Assembly (NCBI RefSeq): GCF_004023625.1
Contig: NZ_RPDJ01000037.1
Span: 1 to 64,000, forward strand
Direction of reading: 5' to 3'
From: Streptomyces cavernae
GTDB lineage: Bacteria; Actinomycetota; Actinomycetes; Streptomycetales; Streptomycetaceae
Length of the DNA stretch: 64,000 nt
A model generated the notes under the pieces. That model did not search any database, was not told the DNA's origin, and was given only the letters and a program-made list of their open reading frames with translations. The position numbers and the translations under genes are program-made. Every line of letters starts with the position of its first letter. Positions within the stretch are counted from its first letter, which is position 1. Below are positions 1-8,560 of this stretch, one piece after another.

Positions 1-71
1 GGCGGCCCGGCGGCCCCGGCGGCCCGGCGGCCCCGGCGGCCCGGCGGCCCGGCGGCTCGGCGGCCCGCGGT
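1..71. repeat. GC-rich short tandem repeat at window edge
   Basis: Imperfect copies of a roughly 9-base unit (ggcggcccg and variants) fill the first 70 bases. The reading frame of the following remnant stays open through it, so it could encode a Gly/Pro/Ala-rich N-terminus or be a non-coding minisatellite. Its left end lies outside the window. Confidence 0.6.
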
Positions 72-616
72 CCTCACCGACCACCCCGACCGACCCTGCG
101 ACCCGAAGAACCTCCCTGCTCCTCTCGGCCGCCCTGCTCACGGGGCTCCTGCCGTTCACCGCCACCGGCACGGCGTCGGCTGCCGAGCCCGCGAGCGTGC
201 TGACCGACGCCGCCGTGCGGCCGGTGCGGGAGGGCGGCACGGCGGAGGTGCGGATCTCCGTCACCGGCACGGTCTCCGCACCGGTGACGGTCGCGTACGA
301 AGCTTCCAACTCCCGGGCAACCCGGTTCCAGATCCCGCTGACTACGGCGTGGACGCGGTGCACGGCCACAACAACCTGGTCGGCGCCACCATCACCCCGC
401 ACAACGTCGGGCTGAGGGCCGCGCGCGATCCCCGACTCGCCTACCGCGTGGGAGAGGTGACCGCGGCCGAGACCCGTGCCACCGGCAGCCCGGGACTTCT
501 CGCCCTGCTCTGTGTGACACGGGATGAGCGCGGACCGTCTGTCGCTCTTCGGGCGCTACCGGGAGGCGGTGCTGAAGCTGACGGAGGCGTACGGGGCGGT
601 GCGAGGCCGCCGATAG
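1..616 (+). pseudogene. Remnant of a secreted protein with GH3-like fragment
   Basis: Several incompatible reading frames carry protein-like fragments. The first (about 101-300) encodes a signal peptide-like segment (LLLSAALLTGLLPF, then an Ala-Ser-Ala cleavage region) and a short stretch resembling a Calx-beta or Ig-like strand (EVRISVTGTVSAPVTVAYE). Near 345 the sense shifts to another frame reading VDAVHGHNNLVGATITPHNV, followed by a fragment ending VTAAETRATG. This is characteristic of the N-terminal barrel of family 3 glycoside hydrolases. A third small frame (524-616) encodes about 30 residues ending in a stop. No frame runs through all fragments, and the GH3 domain would need several hundred more residues. 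I read it as a deleted, frameshifted relic. The GH3 match rests on memory of the family. Confidence 0.5.
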
Positions 617-775
617 AGGCGGCGGGGGCCGGGTTTCCCCGCTCCTGCCGCCGGCCGCCGACATCGGGGATCGCCCCGCAGCCGCCGGCCGCCGGCACCG
701 TCGGCTCGCCCCGCAGCACAGGCCTCATCGGGCAAAAACCCTCGCCACTGATGTCCCTTTTGCACCCATTCGGGG

Positions 776-781
776 TAGCGT
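776..781 (+). promoter_or_regulatory. Probable -10 box of a leaderless promoter
   Basis: TAGCGT lies six bases before the ATG of the membrane protein gene, and no Shine-Dalgarno sequence fits between them. That spacing would start the transcript at or beside the start codon. Confidence 0.45.
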
Positions 782-787
782 CAAAGC

Positions 788-2137
788 ATGAAGGTCGCAC
801 TGACCCGGGCGTTTCCCCGCCTCCTGGTCGCGCTGGTGATCGCGGCACTGGCCATGCTGCCGGCCATGGCGCCGAGCGCGGACGCGGCCACCGGTGTCTC
901 CACCGTCGCGGAGGAACTGCGGGAGGACCCGGTCTACGTGGACCCGGACGTCCGCTTCCCCACGGCGGAGGCGGAGGCCCTCGAGAACGAGATCGAGGAC
1001 GCCGGTAAACCCGTCTTCATCGCGGTGCTTCCGCAGGACTTCCCCACCGAGGACCTCTTCAGGGACCTGCGCACCGCCACCGGCATCACCGGCCTCTACG
1101 CGATCCGCCTCGGTGACCGCTTCGATGCCCGGGCCGACTCCTCGGTGCTCTCTCCCGACGCCGTCCGGAACCTGGTCGCCAGCGTGCAGGGCGAGAACGC
1201 GGTGAACCAGCTGAACCAGTTCACGGACCGCGCGCTCGCCAACATCGGCGGCTCGGCCCCGAGCAGCTGGGGCGGGACGAGCGGCGACGACGTACCGACC
1301 GGCACGCTGGTCGGGCTCGGCGCGGTGCTCGCCGCGGGCGGCGCCGGCGCCTACGCCCTCGTACGGCGGAACAGGCTGCGGCGCGAGGAGGAGCAGCGAG
1401 CCGCCCTCGAAAGGCTGCGGGTCGTCGTCGACGAGGACATCACCGCCTTCGGCGAGGAACTGGACCGGCTCGACTTCCATCCCGCGGAGCCGGGCGCCGA
1501 CGACGCGATGCGCGCCGACTACGAGCGTGCCCTGGACGCGTACGAGCAGGCCAAGTCCCGGATGGCGGCCGCCGTGCGGCCCGAGGACGTCAAGGCCGTC
1601 ACGGAGGCCCTGGAGGACGGCCGCTTCTCGCTGGCGCAGCTCGCCGCCCGCCGCGAGCGCCGACCGCTGCCCGAGCGGCGCCCACCCTGCTTCTTCGACC
1701 CGCGCCACGGTCCGTCGGTCACCGACGCGACCTGGACCCCGGCTGCCGGCGCACCACGCGAGATCCCCGTCTGCGCGGCGGACGCGACCCGCCTCGCCGA
1801 CGGACGCGACCCCGAGATCCGCGAGGTCGACACCGACTACGGCCGCCGCCCGTACTGGGACGCGGGCCCGGCCTACGGCCCCTGGGCGGGCGGCTACTTC
1901 GGCGGCGGCCTGCTGCCCGGACTGCTCGTCGGCACCCTACTGGGCAGCATGATGGCGACCCCGTCCTACGCGGCCACCTATGGCGCCGGCTACGGCGATT
2001 TCGGTGGCGCCGGCTACGAAGGCGGCGATGTCTCCGGCGCGGACTTCGACTCCGGCGACTTCAGCGGCGGTTTCGGAGGCGGCGACTACGGCGGCGGCGA
2101 CTTCGGGGGTGGCGGGGACTTCGGCGGAGGGTTCTGA
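788..2137 (+). CDS. Secreted/membrane protein with Gly-rich tail, unknown function
   Basis: 449 residues. An N-terminal signal peptide (about residues 1-34, hydrophobic core LLVALVIAALAMLP) precedes a roughly 135-residue extracytoplasmic region. One membrane segment follows near residues 172-191 (TLVGLGAVLAAGGAGAYALV), then a basic stop-transfer stretch and a charged, probably helical cytoplasmic region rich in Glu and Arg. Near 360-387 is a second Gly-rich hydrophobic stretch, and the C-terminus is a string of Gly-Gly-Asp/Phe repeats. The general plan (secreted N-domain, one TM, glycine-rich end) recalls TPM-type proteins, but I cannot assign a family. The ATG is chosen because the signal peptide begins there and a -10-like TAGCGT sits six bases upstream. 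It converges on the GNAT-like gene across a tandem repeat. Confidence 0.8.
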   Translation: MKVALTRAFPRLLVALVIAALAMLPAMAPSADAATGVSTVAEELREDPVYVDPDVRFPTAEAEALENEIEDAGKPVFIAVLPQDFPTEDLFRDLRTATGITGLYAIRLGDRFDARADSSVLSPDAVRNLVASVQGENAVNQLNQFTDRALANIGGSAPSSWGGTSGDDVPTGTLVGLGAVLAAGGAGAYALVRRNRLRREEEQRAALERLRVVVDEDITAFGEELDRLDFHPAEPGADDAMRADYERALDAYEQAKSRMAAAVRPEDVKAVTEALEDGRFSLAQLAARRERRPLPERRPPCFFDPRHGPSVTDATWTPAAGAPREIPVCAADATRLADGRDPEIREVDTDYGRRPYWDAGPAYGPWAGGYFGGGLLPGLLVGTLLGSMMATPSYAATYGAGYGDFGGAGYEGGDVSGADFDSGDFSGGFGGGDYGGGDFGGGGDFGGGF

Positions 2138-2157
2138 CCGCGGCGGCGGGCGGGCCT

Positions 2158-2316
2158 CACACGAGGTCGGGGAGCGCCCTCACGCGAGGTCGGGGAGCGC
2201 CCTCACGCGAGGTCGGGGAGCGCCCTCACGCGAGGTCGGGGAGCGCCCTCACGCGAGGTCGGGGAGCGCCCTCACGCGAGGTCGGGAAGCGCCCTCACAC
2301 GAGGTCGGGGAGCGCC
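2158..2316. repeat. Seven 23-bp tandem repeats overlapping a gene 3' end
   Basis: Seven head-to-tail 23-base units, nearly identical; unit starts are 2158, 2181, 2204, 2227, 2250, 2273 and 2296 (the last is 21 bases). Variation is limited to cacacg versus cacgcg at the unit start and one G to A in unit six. The rightmost unit is the coding end of the GNAT-like gene (Ala-Leu-Pro-Asp-Leu-Val) and the stop codon falls at the unit junction, so each unit is an extra copy of the gene's terminal bases including its TGA. Confidence 0.95.
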
Positions 2317-2789
2317 AGCCACTCGTCCCACGAGAGATCACGCCCGACGAACCGCGGCCGCTCGAAGGGCCACACCTCGGCGATCCACCGCGGCACGAAG
2401 GTGTCGAGAGACCGCTCAAGTCCGCCCCCGGCCTCGCTGTCGACGACCCACCACGAGATCTCGGCGTCGGCACCGGCCTTCTCCGGCGGATCGATGTAGA
2501 CGCAGCCGAGCAGGGCCGTGCGGTCGTCGTTCTCGACGGTGTAGTTGAAGGACTGGTGGGCTTCGATCTCGTGCGCGTGCCGCTCCAGGTCGGCCTGGTT
2601 CGCCTCGTAGGTCATGGTCTCCGAAGGCCACCCCCAGGCCTTGCCGTAGATGGACCACAGCCGTTCCCGCGAGCCCATCACGGCCGGGTAGTCGAGCGGC
2701 GCGTCCGCCCCGCTGATCGGCCGCAGGTGACAGCCGCCGGGGATCTCGACATGAACGGGGTGTGCAAAGCCGTCGGGCAACCAGGTCAT
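2295..2789 (-). CDS. GNAT-like acetyltransferase-fold protein
   Basis: 164 residues from the chosen ATG (MTWLPDGFAHP). The size and order of elements, including a central strand TALLGCVYIDPP followed by DAEISWWVVDSE, resemble streptomycete GNAT-like proteins in which that strand lines the acyl-CoA site. The usual Q/RxxGxG/A pyrophosphate loop is weak (SEAGGGLERSLD occupies that place), so activity is uncertain and the substrate unknown. A start nine codons further upstream is possible, but a TAGCCT box seven bases before the chosen ATG suggests a leaderless transcript. The coding end lies inside the tandem array described separately. Confidence 0.6.
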   Translation of the reverse strand: MTWLPDGFAHPVHVEIPGGCHLRPISGADAPLDYPAVMGSRERLWSIYGKAWGWPSETMTYEANQADLERHAHEIEAHQSFNYTVENDDRTALLGCVYIDPPEKAGADAEISWWVVDSEAGGGLERSLDTFVPRWIAEVWPFERPRFVGRDLSWDEWLALPDLV

Positions 2790-2951
2790 GCGCGCGAGGC
2801 TAACCGTCGCGCGCACGGCGACGCACCCGGTTTACCGGTGGCCGCTGCGCTCCCGCCTCCACTGCCGCCGAACGCGAGCGCCCGCCCTCCCCGGATGGGG
2901 CAGTGGCGGGCGCTCGCGTACGGCAGCTCGTCGAGGAGGCTCCCGGAGGGG

Positions 2952-3575
2952 TCACTCGGCGTTCTTGATCGCCGAGATGTCGAAGTTCAGCTTGATCTTG
3001 TCGGAGACCAGGACGCCGCCGGTCTCGAGCGCCGCGTTCCAGGTCAGGCCCCACTCGGAGCGGAGGATCTCCGCCTTGCCCTCGAAGCCGACGCGCTCGT
3101 TGCCGAACGGGTCCTTGGCGGCGCCGTTGAACTCCAGGTCGATGGAGAGCGGCTTGGTGGTGCCGAGGATGGTGAGGTCGCCCGTGATGCGGTAGTCGTC
3201 ACCGCCGAGCGCCTCCGCCTTGGTGGAGCGGAACGTCATCGTCGGGAACTCCTCCGTCTTGAAGAAGTCCGCGCTCTTGAGGTGCCCGTCCCGGTCCGCG
3301 GAACCCGTGCTGATGCTGTCCATCTTGACGTCGATCGACGCGGAGGACTTCGAAGGGTCCGTGCCGTCGAGGTGCAGCGAGCCGGTGAACTCGGTGAAGC
3401 TGCCCTTGACGTTGGTGACCATGGCGTGCCGGGCGACGAAGCCGAGCGTCGAGTGGGACGCGTCGATCGCGTAGTCGCCGGTCAGCGCGGCGAGGTCCGG
3501 GCTCACGGCGGCGGGCGCCGCGGTGGCGGTCGCCGTCTCGCTGGTCTCGGTGTTCTTGCGGCCGAAGATGCCCAT
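2952..3575 (-). CDS. YceI-family protein
   Basis: 207 residues. After a variable Ala/Thr-rich stretch of about 25 residues the YceI beta-barrel begins (LTGDYAIDASHSTLGFVARHAMVTNVKG) and continues through the typical DRDGHLKSADFF and ITGDLTILGTTKPL segments to a C-terminal strand. YceI folds are lipocalin-like barrels that bind polyisoprenoid or amphiphilic ligands. No signal peptide is visible (MGIFGRKN start), so this member is probably cytoplasmic. The ATG is supported by AAGGAG six bases upstream; an in-frame start 35 codons earlier lacks an RBS. The gene is divergent from the polysaccharide lyase, with TTGAA-type inverted sequences between them. Confidence 0.9.
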   Translation of the reverse strand: MGIFGRKNTETSETATATAAPAAVSPDLAALTGDYAIDASHSTLGFVARHAMVTNVKGSFTEFTGSLHLDGTDPSKSSASIDVKMDSISTGSADRDGHLKSADFFKTEEFPTMTFRSTKAEALGGDDYRITGDLTILGTTKPLSIDLEFNGAAKDPFGNERVGFEGKAEILRSEWGLTWNAALETGGVLVSDKIKLNFDISAIKNAE

Positions 3576-3629
3576 GACGTGCTCCTTGGGGATGTGCCGC
3601 GGCCGCTGCGGGGCCACGACGGGAAGCTG

Positions 3630-3687
3630 TTGAAGATTCAATGGGTCCAACACGGATGACCGTAGACCTATTCCGTTCAATATTCAA
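3630..3687. promoter_or_regulatory. TTGAA-type operator-like sequences in divergent spacer
   Basis: TTGAAGATTCAA (3630-3641) is a perfect inverted repeat around a 2-base centre. TTCAATATTCAA (3676-3687) reads TTGAATATTGAA on the minus strand. Both lie just upstream of the YceI start. The pattern resembles operators of MarR-type regulators, but no MarR gene is present here, so the regulator is unknown. Confidence 0.4.
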
Positions 3688-3780
3688 CATCCCTGAGTCG
3701 ACGAGTGACGGGTGTTTGGGGCAATCCAGGCCACGGTGCTGTTGGACATTCACCGACAGCGACTGATAAACGGCGTCCCC

Positions 3781-6369
3781 ATGACTGCCACCCGCCGACG
3801 TCTCCTCCTCGTCGCGGCACTCGCGGGCGTGCTGTGCCCGGTGCCCGCCGCTTCCGCCCGCATGCACGCCAAAGACCTCGAGGACGAAGGCGAGGATGAA
3901 GGCGGGGGCGAGGGCGAGGGCAGGGGCGGGGGTGGGGGCGGGAGCGAGGGGGACGAGTACGAATCCCTTCGCACCCGCTGGCTGGAGATCGCCCTCGGTA
4001 CCGGGTACGACCCGACGGCCGAGCCCTACGCCTCCCGGCTGCGCGCGACCGGCGAACTCGCCCGGGTGCACCGCGCCACCATGGCCCCGGCACCCGGCTC
4101 CCTCTGGCCCGACCGTCCCTTCGACCCGCCGTCCGGAATCACCCAGAGCTACGGCAGGCTGTGGAGGATGGCGCAGGCGTACGTCCAGCCGGGCACCGGA
4201 TCGACCGGGGACGCGGGCCTGCTGGCGGACGTCGTAGCCGGTCTCGATCATCTGTCGGCGACCGTCTACAACCCGGACACCACCCATTACGGCAACTGGT
4301 GGGAGTGGCGGATCGGCAGCCCCCGGATCCTGATGGACATCGTGGCCGCACTCCGCCCCCGGCTCACCGATGACCGGGTGGCCGCCGCCTGTGCCGCCGT
4401 GGACCACTTCGTCCCGGACGGCCTGCTGAGCGACTACTCGGGCACCTCCACCGGTGCCAACCGCGTGGACCTGTGCCGCTCCGTGGCCCTGCGGGGCATC
4501 GTGGGCCGGGCACCGGACAGGATCGCCCTCGCCCGTGACGCCCTCTCGCCCGTCTTCCCGTACGTCACCCGCGGCGACGGCCTCCACGCCGACGGCTCCT
4601 TCGTCCAGCATCTGTGGGTCGCGTACTCGGGCACCTACGGACAGGTCCTCCTCGACGGCCTCGGCCGGCTCTTCGCCCTGCTCGCCGGGTCGCGGTGGGC
4701 CGTCACCGACCCCAACCGGCAGATCGTCCTCGACAGCGTCGAGTACGCCTTCGCGCCCCTCATCCACGACGGCCTGGTGATGGACTGCGTCAACGGCCGT
4801 GCCATCAGCCGGGGGCGTCTGCTCGGCGACGACGGGCAGGTGATGCGGAGCGACCACGTCCACGGCCAGGCGCTGATCGCCGCGATCGCCCTGCTCGCGG
4901 GCGGTGCGAGCGCGGCGGAGCGCGAGCGCTGGCACGGCCGGATCAAGGGCTGGATCGAGCGGGACACCGTCACACCGTTCCGCGCCGCCCCCCAGTTCGG
5001 CGTGGCGGATCTGGTGCGGCTGAACGCGATCGCCGACTCCCCGGTGCCCGCCGCCCCCGAGCCCGTGGGGCACCGGCTCTTCGCCGCCATGGACCGCGCG
5101 GTCCACCGCCGCCCCCGCTTCACCGCCGCCATCGCGATGGCCTCGGACCGGATCGCGTACTACGAGTGCGGCAACGGCGAGAACCCGCGCGGCTGGCACA
5201 CCGGCGCCGGGATGGTCTCCTGGTGGCCCCGACAGCCGGACCGGTCCGGCCAGCCGGGCCGTTCCTCAGGCCGGTCCGGCCAGCCGGGCCGTTCCTCAGG
5301 CCGGTCCGGCCAGTCCGGCCGGTCCGGCCAGTCCGACCAGTACACGGACTGGTACTGGCCCACCGTGGACTGGTACCGGTTGCCCGGAACGACCGTGTCC
5401 ACCAAGCGGCTCGCCGACGAGGCGGGCGGCGCATGGGGCGCCGCGCGCCCCGACGTGCGCTGGGTGGGTGGCACCACCGACGGCGAGTACGCGGCCGTCG
5501 GCCAGCACCTCAAAGGGCTCGGCTCCACGCTGGAGGCCCGTAAGTCGTGGTTCTGCGCCGACGACGCCGTGGTCTGCCTCGGCGCGGGGATCACCTGCTC
5601 GGACGGTGTGCCCGTCGAAACCGTCGTGGACAACCGGAACCTGGGCGAGAACGGCACCCAGGCCCTCACCACCGGCCGCAACTGGGCCCACCTCGAAGGC
5701 CACGGCGGCTGGGTCCTCCCCACCGGCCACGGCCGCACCGGCGTCCTGCGCACCCTCCGTGAGGACCGCACCGGCGCCTGGGCCGACGTCAACACCTCGG
5801 GCGCCACCGAGCGGCGCACCCGGCGCTGGCAGACGTTGTGGCTGGACCACGGGAGGGACCCGGACGGGGCGTCGTACCTCTACGTCCTGATGCCCGGTGC
5901 CGACCGCCGGGAGGTCGCCGCACGGGCGGCCGACCCGTCCTGGCTGACGGTCCTCGCCAACGGCCCGGGCTGCCAGGCCGTCCGCCTCGTCACGGCGACC
6001 GGTTCCCTCACGGCCGCCAACTTCTGGAAGGCGGGGACGGCGGGGACGGCGGGGACTGAAGCGATCCCTGGGACCAGGGGGGCGCCGGGAACCAGGGACA
6101 CCGGGGAGGCGGCGGGGGCGTGGGGAGCTCTCACCGCCTCCGCGGGGGCGAGCGTGCTCGTCCGGTGCGAAGGCGGCCGGGCTAAGCTCTGCGTCGCGGA
6201 GCCACCGCGCACCGGACGCCCGCTGGAGATCGTCTGGGACCGCCCGGTACGCCGGGTGGTGCGCCGGGGCCCGGGGGTCGAGGTCCTCGCCACGGGGCGG
6301 CGGTTACGGCTCCGTGTCACTCCGGGGATGGCATGTGCCACCCAGGAATGTGAGGTGGCCCTCGGGTGA
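3781..6369 (+). CDS. Secreted polysaccharide lyase, family 8 (hyaluronate/chondroitin/xanthan lyase-like)
   Basis: 862 residues. A twin-Arg-containing signal peptide (TATRRRLLLVAALAG, Ala-rich cleavage region) is followed by a Glu/Gly-rich linker of about 30 residues and then the alpha/alpha-toroid lyase domain. The active-site residues known from Arthrobacter chondroitin AC lyase are matched with identical spacing: Asn227 (STGANRVD), His277 (DGSFVQHLW), Tyr286 (YSGTYG) and Arg340 (NGRAISR); a Glu in YECGNGEN (462 or 467) fits the fifth. The central and C-terminal beta domains follow (YWPTVDWYRLPGTTV onward). The enzyme should cleave uronic-acid polysaccharides outside the cell by beta-elimination. 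Residues about 487-519 are an Arg/Ser/Gly/Gln repeat insertion inside an otherwise conserved stretch. The substrate cannot be told from sequence alone. A start 23 codons earlier would disrupt the signal peptide. Confidence 0.9.
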   Translation: MTATRRRLLLVAALAGVLCPVPAASARMHAKDLEDEGEDEGGGEGEGRGGGGGGSEGDEYESLRTRWLEIALGTGYDPTAEPYASRLRATGELARVHRATMAPAPGSLWPDRPFDPPSGITQSYGRLWRMAQAYVQPGTGSTGDAGLLADVVAGLDHLSATVYNPDTTHYGNWWEWRIGSPRILMDIVAALRPRLTDDRVAAACAAVDHFVPDGLLSDYSGTSTGANRVDLCRSVALRGIVGRAPDRIALARDALSPVFPYVTRGDGLHADGSFVQHLWVAYSGTYGQVLLDGLGRLFALLAGSRWAVTDPNRQIVLDSVEYAFAPLIHDGLVMDCVNGRAISRGRLLGDDGQVMRSDHVHGQALIAAIALLAGGASAAERERWHGRIKGWIERDTVTPFRAAPQFGVADLVRLNAIADSPVPAAPEPVGHRLFAAMDRAVHRRPRFTAAIAMASDRIAYYECGNGENPRGWHTGAGMVSWWPRQPDRSGQPGRSSGRSGQPGRSSGRSGQSGRSGQSDQYTDWYWPTVDWYRLPGTTVSTKRLADEAGGAWGAARPDVRWVGGTTDGEYAAVGQHLKGLGSTLEARKSWFCADDAVVCLGAGITCSDGVPVETVVDNRNLGENGTQALTTGRNWAHLEGHGGWVLPTGHGRTGVLRTLREDRTGAWADVNTSGATERRTRRWQTLWLDHGRDPDGASYLYVLMPGADRREVAARAADPSWLTVLANGPGCQAVRLVTATGSLTAANFWKAGTAGTAGTEAIPGTRGAPGTRDTGEAAGAWGALTASAGASVLVRCEGGRAKLCVAEPPRTGRPLEIVWDRPVRRVVRRGPGVEVLATGRRLRLRVTPGMACATQECEVALG
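5241..5340. repeat. 30-bp tandem repeat inside the lyase gene
   Basis: Two perfect 30-base copies (5241-5270 and 5271-5300) and a shortened, diverged third copy encode an Arg-Ser-Gly-Gln-rich segment, with smaller ccggtccggccag units inside. The array is in frame. Confidence 0.9.
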
Positions 6370-6511
6370 CATTTTTGTGAGCCCTCAACAAGCTGAGACC
6401 CCCCTGGGCAGTCAGAAGGCCTGCACGGCGGCATGGTTCTGTTTAGGGCTACCAAGGAATGGGGCCGGAGACTGTGAGGAGTCAACGGCCCGTTTTGCTT
6501 GCCGGGCTTCG

Positions 6512-6517
6512 TAAGGT
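6512..6517 (+). promoter_or_regulatory. Probable -10 box of leaderless accB promoter
   Basis: TAAGGT is six bases before the ATG, with no plausible ribosome binding site in between. The preceding 140 bases hold no gene. Confidence 0.45.
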
Positions 6518-6523
6518 CGCTAC

Positions 6524-8125
6524 ATGACCGTTTTGGACGAGGCTGAAGCTGCTGATTCTGCGGGGGTCGATCCCACCGACGCGCGCGGCCGGGTCGCCGA
6601 ACTGCACGCGATCCGCACGCAGGCGCTGCGCGGCCCGAGCGACAAGGCGACCGAGGCTCAGCACGCCAAGGGCAAGCTGACGGCGCGGGAGCGGATCGAG
6701 CTGCTCCTGGACCCGGGCTCGTTCAGGGAGGTCGAACAGCTGCGGCGGCACCGCGCCACCGGCTTCGGCCTGGAGGCGAAGAAGCCCCACACGGACGGTG
6801 TGATCACCGGCTGGGGCACGGTGGAAGGCCGCACGGTCTTCGTCTATGCCCATGACTTCCGGATCTTCGGCGGTGCCCTCGGCGAGGCGCACGCCACCAA
6901 GATCCACAAGATCATGGACATGGCCATCTCGGCCGGAGCGCCGCTGGTCTCGCTGAACGACGGCGCCGGTGCCCGGATCCAGGAGGGCGTCAGCGCGCTC
7001 GCCGGCTACGGCGGGATCTTCCAGCGCAACACCAAGGCCTCGGGGGTCATCCCGCAGATCTCGGTGATGCTGGGCCCGTGCGCCGGCGGTGCCGCCTATT
7101 CCCCGGCCCTGACGGACTTCGTGTTCATGGTCCGCGAGACCTCGCAGATGTTCATCACCGGCCCGGACGTCGTCAAGGCCGTGACCGGTGAGCAGATCAC
7201 CCAGAACGGACTGGGCGGCGCGGATGTCCACGCCGAGACGAGCGGCGTCTGCCACTTCGCCTACGACGACGAGGAGACCTGCCTCGCCGAGGTTCGTTAC
7301 CTGCTCTCCCTCCTCCCGCAGAACAACCGCGAGAACCCGCCGCAGACCTCCTGCGAGGACCCCGCGGACCGGCGCTCGGACGTGCTGCTGGACCTGGTCC
7401 CGGCCGACGGCAACCGGCCCTACGACATGACCAAGGTCATCGAGGAACTCGTCGACGACGGCGAGTACCTCGAGGTCCACGAGCGCTGGGCGCGCAACAT
7501 CATCTGTGCGCTGGCCCGGCTGGACGGTCAGGTGGTGGGCATCGTCGCCAACCAGCCGCAGAGCCTGGCGGGCGTGCTGGACATCGAGGCGTCGGAGAAG
7601 GCCGCCCGCTTCGTGCAGATGTGCGACGCCTTCAACATCCCGATCGTCACCCTTCTGGACGTGCCCGGCTTCCTGCCCGGCGTCGACCAGGAGCACGGTG
7701 GAATCATCCGGCACGGAGCGAAGCTGCTGTACGCGTACTGCAACGCCACCGTGCCGAGGATCTCGCTGATCCTGCGCAAGGCGTACGGAGGTGCCTACAT
7801 CGTCATGGACAGCCAGTCCATCGGCGCGGACCTCACCTACGCCTGGCCCACCAACGAGATCGCGGTGATGGGCGCCGAAGGAGCCGCCAACGTCATCTTC
7901 CGCCGGCAGATCGCCGAGGCCGAGGACCCCGAGGCGATGCGGGCGCGCATGGTCAAGGAGTACAAGGCGGAGCTGATGCACCCCTACTACGCGGCGGAAC
8001 GCGGACTCGTCGACGACGTCATCGACCCCGCCGAGACCCGCGAGGTCCTGATCCGCTCGCTGGCGATGCTCCGCACGAAGCACGCCGACCTCCCGTCCCG
8101 CAAGCACGGAAACCCGCCGCAGTAA
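6524..8125 (+). CDS. accB: Acyl-CoA (acetyl/propionyl-CoA) carboxylase beta subunit
   Basis: 533 residues, the usual length for actinobacterial carboxyltransferase subunits. Both crotonase-like halves are present: the N-half with GKLTARERIELLLDPGSF, the acyl-CoA oxyanion region LNDGAGARIQEGV and GPCAGGAAYSPALTDF, and the C-half with the biotin-site motif LDVPGFLPGVDQEHGGIIRHGAKLLYA and RKAYGGAYIVM, each residue group in its expected order. It transfers carboxyl from biotin on an alpha subunit (not encoded here) to acetyl- or propionyl-CoA, giving malonyl- or methylmalonyl-CoA for fatty acids and polyketides. An epsilon subunit gene follows after 68 bases, which is typical of this complex in streptomycetes. 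Substrate preference cannot be fixed from the sequence alone. Confidence 0.95.
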   Translation: MTVLDEAEAADSAGVDPTDARGRVAELHAIRTQALRGPSDKATEAQHAKGKLTARERIELLLDPGSFREVEQLRRHRATGFGLEAKKPHTDGVITGWGTVEGRTVFVYAHDFRIFGGALGEAHATKIHKIMDMAISAGAPLVSLNDGAGARIQEGVSALAGYGGIFQRNTKASGVIPQISVMLGPCAGGAAYSPALTDFVFMVRETSQMFITGPDVVKAVTGEQITQNGLGGADVHAETSGVCHFAYDDEETCLAEVRYLLSLLPQNNRENPPQTSCEDPADRRSDVLLDLVPADGNRPYDMTKVIEELVDDGEYLEVHERWARNIICALARLDGQVVGIVANQPQSLAGVLDIEASEKAARFVQMCDAFNIPIVTLLDVPGFLPGVDQEHGGIIRHGAKLLYAYCNATVPRISLILRKAYGGAYIVMDSQSIGADLTYAWPTNEIAVMGAEGAANVIFRRQIAEAEDPEAMRARMVKEYKAELMHPYYAAERGLVDDVIDPAETREVLIRSLAMLRTKHADLPSRKHGNPPQ

Positions 8126-8193
8126 GCCACGCGGTAACCCAGTGGAACCTCTGCGGTACCCCTGCGGAAACCTCTCTCCCGGAGACTTCATCC

Positions 8194-8388
8194 ATGAACA
8201 ACTCTGACATCCGTGTCGAGAAGGGCCACGCCGAACCCGAGGAAGTGGCCGCCATCACCGCGATCCTGCTCGCCCGCGCCGCCGCCCAGCCGGCGTCCGC
8301 CGCCCCGGCCCACCGCGGCCGCTCCACGGCCGGCTGGCGCCGCCTGGAGCGCGAGCCGGGCTTCCGGGCGCCGCACAGCTGGCGCTAG
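8194..8388 (+). CDS. accE: Acyl-CoA carboxylase epsilon subunit
   Basis: 64 residues. It has the short epsilon-subunit pattern: an N-terminal VEKGHAEPEEVAAITAILLARA helix, an Ala/Pro linker, and a C-terminal WRRLEREPGFRAPHSWR tail. In streptomycetes this small protein joins the beta and alpha subunits and stimulates carboxylase activity. GGAG lies nine bases before the ATG. The gene sits directly behind the beta-subunit gene and before a strong hairpin, so the two very probably form one transcript. Confidence 0.88.
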   Translation: MNNSDIRVEKGHAEPEEVAAITAILLARAAAQPASAAPAHRGRSTAGWRRLEREPGFRAPHSWR

Positions 8389-8467
8389 CTAGGCGCCAGG
8401 TACTGGGTCTTCCAGGTCTGGGCAAGCGCACTCCGCGGCGATGATCGCCGCGGAGGACTGGCCAAGA

Positions 8468-8496
8468 GGGCCCCTCCACCCCGGAGGGGCCCTTTG
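8468..8496 (+). terminator. Terminator after accE
   Basis: A ten-base-pair stem (gggcccctcc with ggaggggccc) around a five-base loop, followed by TTT. It lies 80 bases after the accE stop. Confidence 0.8.
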
Positions 8497-8560
8497 CGCT
8501 GGAGCGCGCATTCCGCACCCCGGACGGGCGCGCTCCCCGCACCTTGCGCCGCACACCAAA

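Noticed and set aside
3199..5199. Minus-strand frame of 666 codons across the lyase gene
   Set aside because: It crosses both the YceI gene and the lyase and is composed of Gly/Val/Arg strings; the lyase frame has catalytic residues at the right spacing.
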